Shown in pieces: positions 13,936 through 23,176 of a stretch of DNA of 24,260 bases; position 1 is the stretch's first letter; every line of letters starts with the position of its first letter. The notes beneath the pieces were generated by a model that saw only the letters and a list, made by a program, of their open reading frames with translations, did not search any database and was not told the DNA's origin. The position numbers were made by a program, and so were the translations under genes. This DNA comes from JAVKSM01 sp039583705. Lineage in GTDB: Bacteria; Actinomycetota; Actinomycetes; Mycobacteriales; Pseudonocardiaceae. The DNA is taken from contig JAVKSM010000042.1 of NCBI GenBank assembly GCA_039583705.1, forward strand, positions 1 to 24,260, in the 5' to 3' direction.

Positions 13936-13975
13936 GTCCCTCTCCTGAGCTGCCGGCCTGCCGAGGCGGTAGGCG

Positions 13976-14275
13976 CTACTTCGCCTTCTCGACGATCTGC
14001 ACCAGCCGCCAGCGCTTGGTCGCCGACAGCGGGCGGGTCTCCATGAGCAGCACCCGGTCGCCGATCCCCGCGGTGTTGCCCTCGTCGTGCGCCTTGACCT
14101 TGCTGGTCCGGCGGATGACCTTGCCGTACAGCGGGTGCTTCACCCGGTCCTCCAAGGACACCACGATGGTCTTGTCCATCTTGTCCGAGACGACGAGACC
14201 CTCGCGGACCTTGCGGATCCCCCGCGGCTTCACCCGTGAGCCCCGCTGGCCCGGCTGCTGACCTGCCTGGCTCAT
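13976..14275 (-). CDS. rpsQ: 30S ribosomal protein S17
   Basis: Primary 16S rRNA-binding OB-fold protein; 99 aa, slightly longer than the E. coli protein because of a 20-residue basic N-terminus (SQAGQQPGQRGSRVKPRG). The core shows RKVREGLVVSDKMDKTIVVS, VKHPLYGKVIRRTSKVKAHD and GNTAGIGDRVLLMETRPLSA, ending RWRLVQIVEKAK. The ATG overlaps the rpmC stop as ATGA. It is the last gene of the S10 block. Confidence 0.98.
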   Translation of the reverse strand: MSQAGQQPGQRGSRVKPRGIRKVREGLVVSDKMDKTIVVSLEDRVKHPLYGKVIRRTSKVKAHDEGNTAGIGDRVLLMETRPLSATKRWRLVQIVEKAK

Positions 14276-14517
14276 GCCACTCCCTCACCCTGGCTCGGCG
14301 CGACGGACAGCCCGAGCTCCCGCTCCCGCATCACCGTGTAGATCCGCGCGATGTCGTGCCGGACGGTCCGCAACCGCCGGTTGTTGTCCAACTGCCCGGT
14401 GGCCATCTGGAAGCGGAGGTTGAACAGCTCCTCCTTGGCCTCCCGCAATCGCAGCACCAGCTCCTCGTCGGAGAGCTCGCGCAGCTCCGCGGCCGGGATC
14501 CCGCTGGTGGCGGCCAT
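14272..14517 (-). CDS. rpmC: 50S ribosomal protein L29
   Basis: Helical large-subunit protein beside the tunnel exit, part of the docking site for trigger factor and SRP; 81 aa. It reads MAATSGIPAAELRELSDEEL, then LREAKEELFNLRFQMATGQL with the NNRRLRTVRHDIARIYTV motif. The last residues (ELGLSVAPSQGEGVA) are a non-conserved tail. Its ATG shares a base with the rplP stop (TGATG) and its end overlaps rpsQ by 4 bp. Confidence 0.97.
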   Translation of the reverse strand: MAATSGIPAAELRELSDEELVLRLREAKEELFNLRFQMATGQLDNNRRLRTVRHDIARIYTVMRERELGLSVAPSQGEGVA

Positions 14518-14936
14518 CAGAACTCACCACCCTCGCGGGTCACGATACGGCAGCGCATCGGCAGCTTGTGGATCGCACGCCGCAGCGCCTCGCGGGCCGT
14601 CTCCTCGTTCGGGTAGCTCATCTCGAACATCACCCGGCCGGGCTTGACATTCGCCATCCACTTCTCGGGCGAGCCCTTGCCGGAGCCCATCCGGGTCTCG
14701 GCCGGCTTCTTCGTCAGCGGGCGGTCCGGAAAGATCGTGATCCACACCTTGCCGCCGCGGCGGACGTGCCTGGTGATGGCGATACGGGCGGACTCGATCT
14801 GGCGGTTGGTCACGTACGCCGGCTCGAGCGCCTGGATCCCGTAGTCCCCGAAGGTCACCCGATTGCCGCCCTTGGACATACCGAAGCGGTCCGGGCGGTG
14901 TTGCTTGCGGTGCTTGACCTTGCGCGGGATGAGCAC
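14517..14936 (-). CDS. rplP: 50S ribosomal protein L16
   Basis: Large-subunit protein contacting A-site tRNA and 5S rRNA; 139 aa. It begins (M)LIPRKVKHRKQHRPDRFGMS, followed by VTFGDYGIQALEPAYVTNRQ, ARIAITRHVRRGGKVWITIF, TKKPAETRMGSGKGSPEKWM and the end HKLPMRCRIVTREGGEF. The GTG at 14936 lies just after the rpsC stop, with GGGAGGG inside the rpsC 3' end as ribosome-binding site. No unusual insertion or deletion is seen. Confidence 0.98.
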   Translation of the reverse strand: MLIPRKVKHRKQHRPDRFGMSKGGNRVTFGDYGIQALEPAYVTNRQIESARIAITRHVRRGGKVWITIFPDRPLTKKPAETRMGSGKGSPEKWMANVKPGRVMFEMSYPNEETAREALRRAIHKLPMRCRIVTREGGEF

Positions 14937-14939
14937 TCC

Positions 14940-15787
<848 letters not shown>

Positions 15788-15788
<1 letters not shown>

Positions 15789-16240
15789 CAGCGGGTGCTC
15801 CCCTTCACGCCGGACCGCCCAGCCCGCGCCGCTGTCTTCGAGGCCTTCCTCGGGCCCCGCACCACCGGCATCGAGGTCACCTCGACGGTGATGTGGCTGG
15901 TGCGCTTGCGGATTCGGTAGCCCCGCCCCTGGGCACGCGGCCGGATCCGCTTCAAGGTCGGGCCTTCGTCGACGTACACCTTGGACACCACGAGCGTGTC
16001 CGGGTCGACGCTGAGGTTGTTCTCGGCGTTGGCCATCGCGCTGGCCAGCACCTTCGCGACCGGCTCGGCGGCCGCCTGCTGGGCGAACCGCAGCAAGGTG
16101 AGCGCCTCGCCGGCGTCCCGACCCCGGATCAGCTCGATCACCCGACGCACCTTGCGCGGCGAGCTGCGGACGTAGCGCGCCTTAGCGCTCGCCCGTGGCA
16201 GTTCGTCCGCTCCGGGGCCTGTCGCGGCAGCAGCCATCAT
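15788..16240 (-). CDS. rplV: 50S ribosomal protein L22
   Basis: Large-subunit protein whose hairpin lines the exit tunnel; 150 aa as drawn. Conserved segments are AKARYVRSSPRKVRRVIELI, NAENNLSVDPDTLVV, VDEGPTLKRIRPRAQGRGYR and KRTSHITVEV, and the C-terminus is a basic tail. The open frame extends to 16300, overlapping rpsS, but ATG 16240 has AGAGG upstream and lies 25 bp after the rpsS stop. A second ATG directly follows at 16237. L22 loop changes confer macrolide resistance in other bacteria; the loop here looks ordinary. Confidence 0.96.
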
Positions 16241-16265
16241 CTCTCGCCTCTCGTGTGACCGGGAC

Positions 16266-16547
16266 TCAACGCCGGCGCGCTCTGCGGTCGTCCTTGACAT
16301 GTCCCCGGAAGGTGCGGGTCGGGGCGAACTCGCCGAGCTTGTGCCCGACCATCGACTCCGAGACGAACACCGGGACGTGCTTGCGGCCGTCGTGCACCGC
16401 GATGGTGTGCCCGATCATGTCTGGGATGATCGTAGACCGGCGGGACCAGGTCCTGATCACCGTCTTCTTGCCGGACTCGTTGAGCGCGTCCACCTTCTTG
16501 AGGAGGTGGTCGTCGACGAAGGGGCCCTTCTTCAGGCTGCGCGGCAT
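16266..16547 (-). CDS. rpsS: 30S ribosomal protein S19
   Basis: Head protein of the small subunit that contacts A-site tRNA through its C-terminal tail; 93 aa, normal length. It begins MPRSLKKGPFVDDHLLKKVD and contains KTVIRTWSRRSTIIPDMIGH, TIAVHDGRKHVPVFVSESMV and the end motif KLGEFAPTRTFRGHVKDDRR. The start codon at 16547 follows rplB by 16 bp, with AGGAGGAACC as a strong ribosome-binding site. Confidence 0.98.
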   Translation of the reverse strand: MPRSLKKGPFVDDHLLKKVDALNESGKKTVIRTWSRRSTIIPDMIGHTIAVHDGRKHVPVFVSESMVGHKLGEFAPTRTFRGHVKDDRRARRR

Positions 16548-16563
16548 GGTTGGTTCCTCCTGC

Positions 16564-17397
<834 letters not shown>

Positions 17398-17425
17398 CGC
17401 TGCATCGCTCCCTTGGGGTGTCCCG

Positions 17426-17725
17426 CTAGCTCGCCGGACCGCCGAAGACGTCGATCGCCTTGCTCTCCGGGGAGAGCGTGACGATCGCCCGTTTGGTGTC
17501 CTTGCGCTTGCCGAAGCCGTGGCGGGTGCGCTTGCGCTTGCCAGGGCGGTTGAGGGTGTTGACGCTGAGCACCTTGACTCCGAAAACCTTCTCCACTGCG
17601 ATCTTGATCTCGGTCTTGTTGGCCCTCGGGGCGACGAAGAAGGTGTACTTGCGGTCCTCCAGCAGCCCGTAGCTCTTCTCCGAGATCACCGGAGCGAGCA
17701 GCACGTCACGCGGGTCGGGGATCAC
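17426..17725 (-). CDS. rplW: 50S ribosomal protein L23
   Basis: Tunnel-exit protein that docks trigger factor and SRP; 99 aa. It begins (M)IPDPRDVLLAPVISEKSYGL and shows YTFFVAPRANKTEIKIAVEK, VFGVKVLSVNTLNRPGKRKR and RKDTKRAIVTLSPESKAIDV. The GTG at 17725 overlaps the rplD stop as GTGA and has GAGGAGG 8 nt upstream inside the rplD 3' end, so coupled translation with strong re-initiation is likely. Confidence 0.98.
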   Translation of the reverse strand: MIPDPRDVLLAPVISEKSYGLLEDRKYTFFVAPRANKTEIKIAVEKVFGVKVLSVNTLNRPGKRKRTRHGFGKRKDTKRAIVTLSPESKAIDVFGGPAS

Positions 17726-18393
17726 CTGCCGCCCTCCTCACCAGCCGCGGTCCACCGGCTCAGGAAAGTCGCCAGCGCGTCGACGGTGAACACCACGTCG
17801 TCGCTGACGAGCACGTCGTAGGTGTTGAGCTGGTCCGGGGAGAGCAGGTGCACCCGAGGCAGGTTGCGCAGGCTGCGCCAGCTCACGGTGTCGTCGCGGC
17901 CGAGGACGACGAGCAGCCGCGGCCGCGCCGACACGGCCTCGACGACCGCGCGCGCCGCCTTCGTCGACGGCGTGTCCCCGCTGACGATCCCGGACAGCAC
18001 GTGCACCCGGCCGGCGCGGGCACGGTCGGACAGCGCGCCGCGCAGCGCGGCCGCCTTCATCTTCTTCGGCGTGCGCTGGGAGTAGGACCGCGGCATGGGC
18101 CCGTGCACCACACCGCCACCGGTGAACTGCGGTGCCCGCACCGACCCCTGCCGGGCGCGGCCGGTGCCCTTCTGGCGGTAGGGCTTGCGGCCGCCGCCAC
18201 GGACCTCGCCGCGGTTGCGGGTCGCGGCACTGCCCTGCCGGGCGGCGGCCAGTTGGGCCACCACCACCTGGTGCAGCAGGGCGATCGTGGTCGGCGCGTC
18301 GAACACCTCGGCTGGCAGCTCAGCGGTGCCGTCGGTGCCGCCGTCCGGGGTGCGGACCTCCACGGTGCTCGAGCCGATCCTCCGCTCCCTCAC
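17722..18393 (-). CDS. rplD: 50S ribosomal protein L4
   Basis: Large-subunit protein with a loop lining the exit tunnel; 223 aa. After a short N-terminus come STVEVRTPDGG, then the tunnel-loop core RNRGEVRGGGRKPYRQKGTG RARQGS and QFTGGGVVHGPMPRSYSQRT, and the C-terminal domain with NTYDVLVSDDVVFTVDAL. In E. coli L4 represses its own operon through the S10 leader; whether that holds here is unknown. The GTG overlaps the rplC stop as GTGA. The C-terminal repeat AAGEEGGR is not conserved. Confidence 0.97.
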   Translation of the reverse strand: MRERRIGSSTVEVRTPDGGTDGTAELPAEVFDAPTTIALLHQVVVAQLAAARQGSAATRNRGEVRGGGRKPYRQKGTGRARQGSVRAPQFTGGGVVHGPMPRSYSQRTPKKMKAAALRGALSDRARAGRVHVLSGIVSGDTPSTKAARAVVEAVSARPRLLVVLGRDDTVSWRSLRNLPRVHLLSPDQLNTYDVLVSDDVVFTVDALATFLSRWTAAGEEGGR

Positions 18394-19061
18394 GCTTGCC
18401 CGCCGCCCTTCTTGACCGCCGTCTTGACCAGCACCAGGCCGCCCCTCGGGCCGGGCACCGCGCCCTTGATGAGCAGCAGGCCGGCCTGCGCGTCCACCCG
18501 GTGCACCGTGAGGTTCTGGGTCGTGGTGCGCACGTTGCCCATCCGGCCGGCCATCCGCAGGCCCTTGAAGACCCGTCCCGGGGTGGCGCAGCCGCCGATA
18601 GCACCCGGCGAGCGGTGCTTGCGCTGCGTACCGTGGCTGGCCCCGAGGCCAGCGAAGCCGTGGCGCTTCATCACCCCCGCCGTGCCCTTGCCTTTGCTGG
18701 TGCCCACCACGTCGACCACGGCGCCGTCGGCGAAGACCTCGGCGGTGAGTTCCTGGCCGACCTCGTACTCACCGGCGTCGGCGGTCCGCAGTTCGACGAG
18801 GTGCCGGCGCGGCGTCACGCCGGCCCTGGCGAAGTGCCCGGTCTCCGGCTTGTTGACCTTGCGTGGGTCGATGGCGCCGAAGGCGAGCTGGACTGCGCTG
18901 TAGCCGTCGCGCTCCGGGGTGCGCACCTGCGTGACCACGCAGGGACCGGCTTGCACCACCGTCACGGGGACGATCCGGTTGTTCACGTCGAAGACCTGGG
19001 TCATCCCGAGCTTGGTGCCCAGGATTCCCTTGACCCGCCTCGTGTCATGGGGAGCTGCCAT
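18390..19061 (-). CDS. rplC: 50S ribosomal protein L3
   Basis: Early-assembly large-subunit protein reaching toward the peptidyl-transferase centre; 223 aa from ATG 19061. It contains VKGILGTKLGMTQVFD near the N-terminus, FARAGVTPRRHLVELRTADA, GTSKGKGTAGVMKRHGFAGL and the loop HRSPGAIGGCATPGRVFKGL followed by RMAGRMGNVRTTTQNLTVHR. Two starts compete: GTG 19073, overlapping the rpsJ stop as GTGA but without a ribosome-binding site, and ATG 19061, with TGAGG upstream. I prefer 19061; the choice changes only four residues. Confidence 0.97.
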   Translation of the reverse strand: MAAPHDTRRVKGILGTKLGMTQVFDVNNRIVPVTVVQAGPCVVTQVRTPERDGYSAVQLAFGAIDPRKVNKPETGHFARAGVTPRRHLVELRTADAGEYEVGQELTAEVFADGAVVDVVGTSKGKGTAGVMKRHGFAGLGASHGTQRKHRSPGAIGGCATPGRVFKGLRMAGRMGNVRTTTQNLTVHRVDAQAGLLLIKGAVPGPRGGLVLVKTAVKKGGGQA

Positions 19062-19069
19062 GTCCGGCC

Positions 19070-19375
19070 TCACTGGATGTTGACGTCGACGCTGGCCGGC
19101 AGGTCGATGCGCATGAGCGCGTCCACCGTCTTCGGCGTCGGATCGAGGATGTCGATCAGCCGCTTGTGCGTGCGCATCTCGAAGTGCTCCCGCGAGTCCT
19201 TGTACTTGTGCGGCGAGCGGATGACGCAGTACACGTTCTTCTCGGTGGGCAGCGGCACCGGCCCGACCACCCGGGCGCCGGTGCGCGTCACGGTCTCGAC
19301 GATCTTGCGCGCGGACGCGTCGATCGCCTCGTGGTCGTAGGCCTTGAGCCGGATGCGGATCTTCTGTCCCGCCAT
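19070..19375 (-). CDS. rpsJ: 30S ribosomal protein S10
   Basis: Head protein that also acts as NusE in antitermination; 101 aa. It begins MAGQKIRIRLKAYDHEAIDA, followed by TRTGARVVGPVPLPTEKNVY, the S10 signature RSPHKYKDSREHFEMRTHKR and IDLPASVDVNIQ at the end. The open frame extends to 19540, but ATG 19375 is the family start and has GAGGAA about 10 nt upstream. It heads the S10 operon after a 282-bp gap from tuf. Confidence 0.98.
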   Translation of the reverse strand: MAGQKIRIRLKAYDHEAIDASARKIVETVTRTGARVVGPVPLPTEKNVYCVIRSPHKYKDSREHFEMRTHKRLIDILDPTPKTVDALMRIDLPASVDVNIQ

Positions 19376-19564
19376 GTGACGTGCCGTTCCTCTTCTCGCG
19401 CCGCTGCCTGCCTGTCCGTCCCAGACGCCCGCTCGGGACCGGAGGCCGGCCCGCCCACGCGGTCGGGTGTGTCGCCGTGACCGCACAGACCGATCCCGGT
19501 TCTCATTGGGGTCGGCTGGCTGCCCGCACATCCCGAACACGGGACGCGCCGGGCCGCTCGTGGA

Positions 19565-19601
19565 TGGGGCGACCGGCTCCTGTCAAGAACCGGCCGCCCC
19601 A
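19565..19601 (-). terminator. Strong stem-loop in the tuf-rpsJ gap
   Basis: Arms at 19590-19601 and 19565-19576 pair in 11 of 12 positions (TGGGGCG, one A/C mismatch, CCGG), with a 13-nt loop. It starts 57 nt after the tuf stop and about 190 bp before rpsJ. No U-tract follows. The best reading is a rho-independent-like terminator, or a partial one, closing the str operon. Confidence 0.5.
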
Positions 19602-19620
19602 CCGAGCAACCCGTCCAGCA

Positions 19621-19643
19621 TGCCACACCAGGTGTGGCACACC
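19621..19643 (-). terminator. Overlapping palindromes just after the tuf stop
   Basis: TGCCACACC-A-GGTGTGGCA (19621-19639) is a perfect 19-bp palindrome. GGTGTG-G-CACACC (19631-19643) is a second perfect palindrome sharing the middle arm. The GGTGTG segment can therefore pair with either flank. It begins about 15 nt after the tuf stop codon. It may be a protein-binding dyad, an RNA switch-like hairpin or part of a terminator. Confidence 0.4.
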
Positions 19644-19657
19644 AAATCCGGGTCAGC

Positions 19658-20851
19658 CTACTTGAGAATCTTGATGACCCGGCCGGCACCGACGGTGCGG
19701 CCACCTTCCCGGATCGCGAGCTGCAGGCCCTCCTCCATGGCGATCGGCTGGATGAGCTGCACCGTCATCTCGGTGTTGTCCCCTGGCATGACCATCTCGG
19801 TGCCCTCGGGCAGGGTGACCACTCCGGTCACGTCCGTCGTCCGGAAGTAGAACTGGGGACGGTAGTTGTTGAAAAACGGGGTGTGCCGGCCACCCTCGTC
19901 CTTGGACAGGATGTAGACCTGTGCCTCGAACTGGGTGTGCGGCGTGACCGAGCCCGGCTTGCACACGACCATGCCCCGCTCGACCTCTTCGCGCTTGGTG
20001 CCGCGCAGCAGCAGGCCCACGTTGTCGCCGGCCTGGCCCTGGTCGAGCAGCTTGCGGAACATCTCGACCCCGGTGACGGTGGTCGACATCGACTTCTCCC
20101 TGATGCCGATGATCTCAACCGTCTCGCCCACCTTGATCATGCCGCGCTCGACCCGCCCGGTGACCACGGTGCCGCGGCCCGTGATCGTGAAGACGTCCTC
20201 GACGGGCATGAGGAAGGGCTTGTCGGTCTCGCGCACCGGCTCGGGGACGTTGTCGTCCACCGCGTCCATGAGCTCGAGGACCTTCTCGGACCACGCGGCG
20301 TCGCCCTCGAGCGCCTTGAGTGCCGAGACCCGGACGATCGGCAGCTCGTCACCGGGGAACTTCTGGTCCGAGAGCAGCTCGCGGACCTCGAGCTCGACCA
20401 GCTCCATGATCTCCTCGTCGTCGACCATGTCCGCCTTGTTGAGCGCGACGACGATGTAGGGCACGCCGACCTGGCGGGCCAGCAGCACGTGCTCCCTGGT
20501 CTGGGGCATCGGGCCGTCGGTGGCCGCGACGACGAGGATCGCCCCGTCCATCTGGGCCGCTCCAGTGATCATGTTCTTGATGTAGTCGGCGTGGCCCGGG
20601 CAGTCGACGTGCGCGTAGTGCCGCTTCTCGGTCTGGTACTCGACATGCGCGATGGAGATCGTGATGCCACGGGCCTTCTCCTCGGGCGCCTTGTCGATCT
20701 GGTCGAACGCCGACACCTCGTTGAGGGTCGGGTACTTGTCGTGCAGGACCTTGGTGATGGCCGCCGTCAGCGTGGTCTTGCCGTGGTCGATGTGACCGAT
20801 CGTGCCGATGTTGACGTGCGGCTTGGTCCGCTGGAACTTCGCCTTCGCCAC
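19658..20851 (-). CDS. tuf: Elongation factor Tu
   Basis: GTPase (397 aa) that delivers aminoacyl-tRNA to the ribosome A site. The P-loop GHIDHGKT lies at 19-26, switch I RGITIS at 61-66, DCPGH at 83-87 with catalytic H87, NKAD at 138-141 and SAL at 176-178. Domains 2 and 3 follow, with TGRGTVVTGRVERG and the end IREGGRTVGAGRVIKILK. The GTG start at 20851 has GGAGGAC upstream. The AGRVI terminal region keeps the alanine whose loss gives kirromycin resistance in E. coli. It is the last gene of the str operon. Confidence 0.99.
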   Translation of the reverse strand: MAKAKFQRTKPHVNIGTIGHIDHGKTTLTAAITKVLHDKYPTLNEVSAFDQIDKAPEEKARGITISIAHVEYQTEKRHYAHVDCPGHADYIKNMITGAAQMDGAILVVAATDGPMPQTREHVLLARQVGVPYIVVALNKADMVDDEEIMELVELEVRELLSDQKFPGDELPIVRVSALKALEGDAAWSEKVLELMDAVDDNVPEPVRETDKPFLMPVEDVFTITGRGTVVTGRVERGMIKVGETVEIIGIREKSMSTTVTGVEMFRKLLDQGQAGDNVGLLLRGTKREEVERGMVVCKPGSVTPHTQFEAQVYILSKDEGGRHTPFFNNYRPQFYFRTTDVTGVVTLPEGTEMVMPGDNTEMTVQLIQPIAMEEGLQLAIREGGRTVGAGRVIKILK

Positions 20852-20924
20852 TGGATGTCCTCCTGGGCTTCTCTTCTTCTCCGCCGTGCTGACGGCAGGT
20901 GCTCGGTGGTGTGGGGAAAACTCA

Positions 20925-21024
20925 GATGCTCACTCGCCCGTCACCTTCGCTCTACCCACTGCTCGGCTCCGGGCTCGCTCCGCTCCTCGCTGCGCGTCGA
21001 TGCTCACTCGCCCGTCACCTTCGC
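20925..21024. repeat. Direct 26-bp repeat duplicating the 3' end of fusA
   Basis: The 26 bp at 20999-21024, which include the last codons and stop of fusA, recur identically at 20925-20950 in the non-coding fusA-tuf gap. The copies are offset by 74 bp and separated by 48 bp. The spacer contains CTCGCTCCGCTC (20974-20985), similar to a motif in the rplN-rplX gap. The downstream copy carries no start codon context and is not a gene. Confidence 0.88.
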
Positions 21025-23106
21025 GATGATCTCCCTTGCGACGCTGGTCGGGACCTCGGCGTAGGAGTCGAACACCATGGAGTAGTTCGCCCTGCCCTGG
21101 GTCCGCGACCGCAGGTCGCCGACGTAGCCGAACATCTCCGAGAGCGGGACCAGTGCCCGCACTACCCGGATGCCGCTGCGTTCCTCCATCGCCTGGATCT
21201 GGCCCCGCCGGGAGTTCAGGTCGCCGATCACCTCGCCCAGGTAGACCTCGGGGGTGGTGACCTCGACGGCCATCACCGGCTCCAACAGCGCCGGGTCGGC
21301 CCGCCGCGCCGCCTCCTTGAGCGCCATCGACCCGGCGATCTTGAACGCCATCTCGGAGGAGTCGACCTCGTGGTAGGCGCCGTCGAGCAGGGTGACCGTC
21401 AACCCGACCAGCGGGTAGCCGGCCAGCACCCCGTAGGCCATCGCGTCCTGCGCTCCGGCGTCGACCGACGGGATGTACTCCCGCGGCACCCGACCACCGC
21501 TGACCTTGTTCTCGAACTCGTACAGCGGACCGTCCGAGCTCCGCGGCAGCGGCGAGAGCGCGATGACCACTCGGGCGAACTGACCCGAGCCGCCGGTCTG
21601 CTTGCGGTGGGTGTACTCGTACCGCTCGACCGTGCGGCGGATCGTCTCGCGGTAGGCCACCTGCGGCTTGCCGATGTTCGCCTCGACCCGGAAGTCGCTG
21701 CGCATCCGGTTGACCAGCACCTCCAGATGCAGCTCGCCCATCCCGGAAATGATCGTCTGCCCGGTCTCCTCGTCGAGGTTGACCTGGAAGGTCGGGTCCT
21801 CCTCGGCCAGCCGCTGGATCGCGGTCGAGAGCTTCTCCTGGTCGGCCTTCGTCTTGGGCTCGATGGCCACCTGGATGACCGGGTCGGGGAAGGTCATCGA
21901 CTCAAGGATGATCGGCTGCTGCGGGTCGCACAGGGTGTCGCCGGTGGTGGTCTCCTTGAGCCCGATCGCGGCGTAGATGTGCCCGGCGCGCGCCTCGTCG
22001 ACCGGGTTCTCCTTGTTGGAGTGCATCTGGAAGAGCTTGCCGATGCGCTCCTTGCGGTCCTTGGTCGAGTTGATCACCTGAGATCCGGCGGCCACTCGTC
22101 CGGAGTAGACCCGGATGTAGGTGAGCTTGCCGAAGAACGGGTGGCTCATGATCTTGAATGCGAGCGCGGAGAACGGTTCGTCGGTCGACGGCTTGCGCTG
22201 CGCGGGGGTCTCGCCGTCGAGCAACACGCCCTCGACCGGCGGCACCTCCAGCGGCGAGGGCAGGTAGTCGATCACGGCGTCGAGCATGGGCTGCACGCCC
22301 TTGTTCTTGAACGCCGAGCCGCAGATCACCGGGTAGTACTCCCCGGAGACCGTCAGCTTGCGGATGCCGTGCTTGACCTGCTCGACGCTGAGATCCTCGC
22401 CGCCGAGGTAGCGCTCCATGAACTCCTCGTCGTTCTCGGCGATCGTCTCCAGCAGCTTCTCGCGGTACTCGGCCGCCGACGTGGCGAGTTCCACCGGGAT
22501 GGCCTCGACCGTGTAGTCCTCGCCCTTCTGGACCTCACCCCGCCAGGTCAGCGCCCGCATCCCGACGAGGTCGACCACACCGGCGAACTCCGATTCGACG
22601 CCGATCGGAAGCTGGATCACCAGCGGCCGTGCCGCCAGCCGCTCGGAGATGGTCCGGACCGTGAAGAAGAAGTCCGCGCCGACCTTGTCCATCTTGTTGA
22701 CGAAACAGATCCGCGGGACACCGTACTTGTCCGCCTGCCGCCAGACCTGCTCGGACTGCGGTTCGACACCCTCCTTGCCGTCGAACACCGCGACCGCGCC
22801 GTCGAGCACCCGCAACGACCGCTCGACCTCGACGGTGAAGTCGACGTGCCCCGGGGTGTCGAGGATGTTGATCTGGTGGCCTTTCCAGAAGGTGGTGGTG
22901 GCGGCGGAGGTGATGGTGATCCCCCGCTTCTGCTCCTCCTCCATCCAGTCCATCGTCGCGGCGCCGTCGTGCACCTCACCGATCTTGTAGTTGATCCCGG
23001 TGTAGAACAGGACCCGCTCGGTGGTGGTGGTCTTGCCCGCGTCGATGTGGGCCATGATCCCGATATTGCGGACCTTGGCCAGGTCTGTCAGCACGTCGCG
23101 TGCCAC
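21004..23106 (-). CDS. fusA: Elongation factor G
   Basis: Translocase GTPase (700 aa) that moves tRNAs and mRNA after peptide-bond formation and helps recycle ribosomes. It begins (M)ARDVLTDLAKVRNIG, with P-loop AHIDAGKT at 19-26, switch I RGITITSAAT at 61-70, DTPGH at 83-87 and NKMD at 137-140. Domains II to V follow, with QTGGSGQFARVVIALSP in domain IV and ending REIIAKVTGE. The GTG at 23106 has GAGGAA upstream. The last 26 bp are duplicated in the gap downstream. It lies 70 bp after rpsG. Confidence 0.99.
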   Translation of the reverse strand: MARDVLTDLAKVRNIGIMAHIDAGKTTTTERVLFYTGINYKIGEVHDGAATMDWMEEEQKRGITITSAATTTFWKGHQINILDTPGHVDFTVEVERSLRVLDGAVAVFDGKEGVEPQSEQVWRQADKYGVPRICFVNKMDKVGADFFFTVRTISERLAARPLVIQLPIGVESEFAGVVDLVGMRALTWRGEVQKGEDYTVEAIPVELATSAAEYREKLLETIAENDEEFMERYLGGEDLSVEQVKHGIRKLTVSGEYYPVICGSAFKNKGVQPMLDAVIDYLPSPLEVPPVEGVLLDGETPAQRKPSTDEPFSALAFKIMSHPFFGKLTYIRVYSGRVAAGSQVINSTKDRKERIGKLFQMHSNKENPVDEARAGHIYAAIGLKETTTGDTLCDPQQPIILESMTFPDPVIQVAIEPKTKADQEKLSTAIQRLAEEDPTFQVNLDEETGQTIISGMGELHLEVLVNRMRSDFRVEANIGKPQVAYRETIRRTVERYEYTHRKQTGGSGQFARVVIALSPLPRSSDGPLYEFENKVSGGRVPREYIPSVDAGAQDAMAYGVLAGYPLVGLTVTLLDGAYHEVDSSEMAFKIAGSMALKEAARRADPALLEPVMAVEVTTPEVYLGEVIGDLNSRRGQIQAMEERSGIRVVRALVPLSEMFGYVGDLRSRTQGRANYSMVFDSYAEVPTSVAREIIAKVTGE

Positions 23107-23176
23107 GGTGGTGTTCCTCGCTCTGTCGCGTGGTGGGCGGTAGGGATGAGGGTGCCGGCGCGGGCTTGTGACCCGG

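Noticed and set aside
20883..20896. A 5-bp GCCGT/ACGGC hairpin before tuf as terminator
   Set aside because: The stem is too short for a terminator call in DNA this GC-rich.
20925..20950. A second gene or pseudogene fragment suggested by the copied fusA terminus
   Set aside because: Only 26 bp are copied, with no upstream coding similarity; it is a short duplication, not a gene remnant of useful length.
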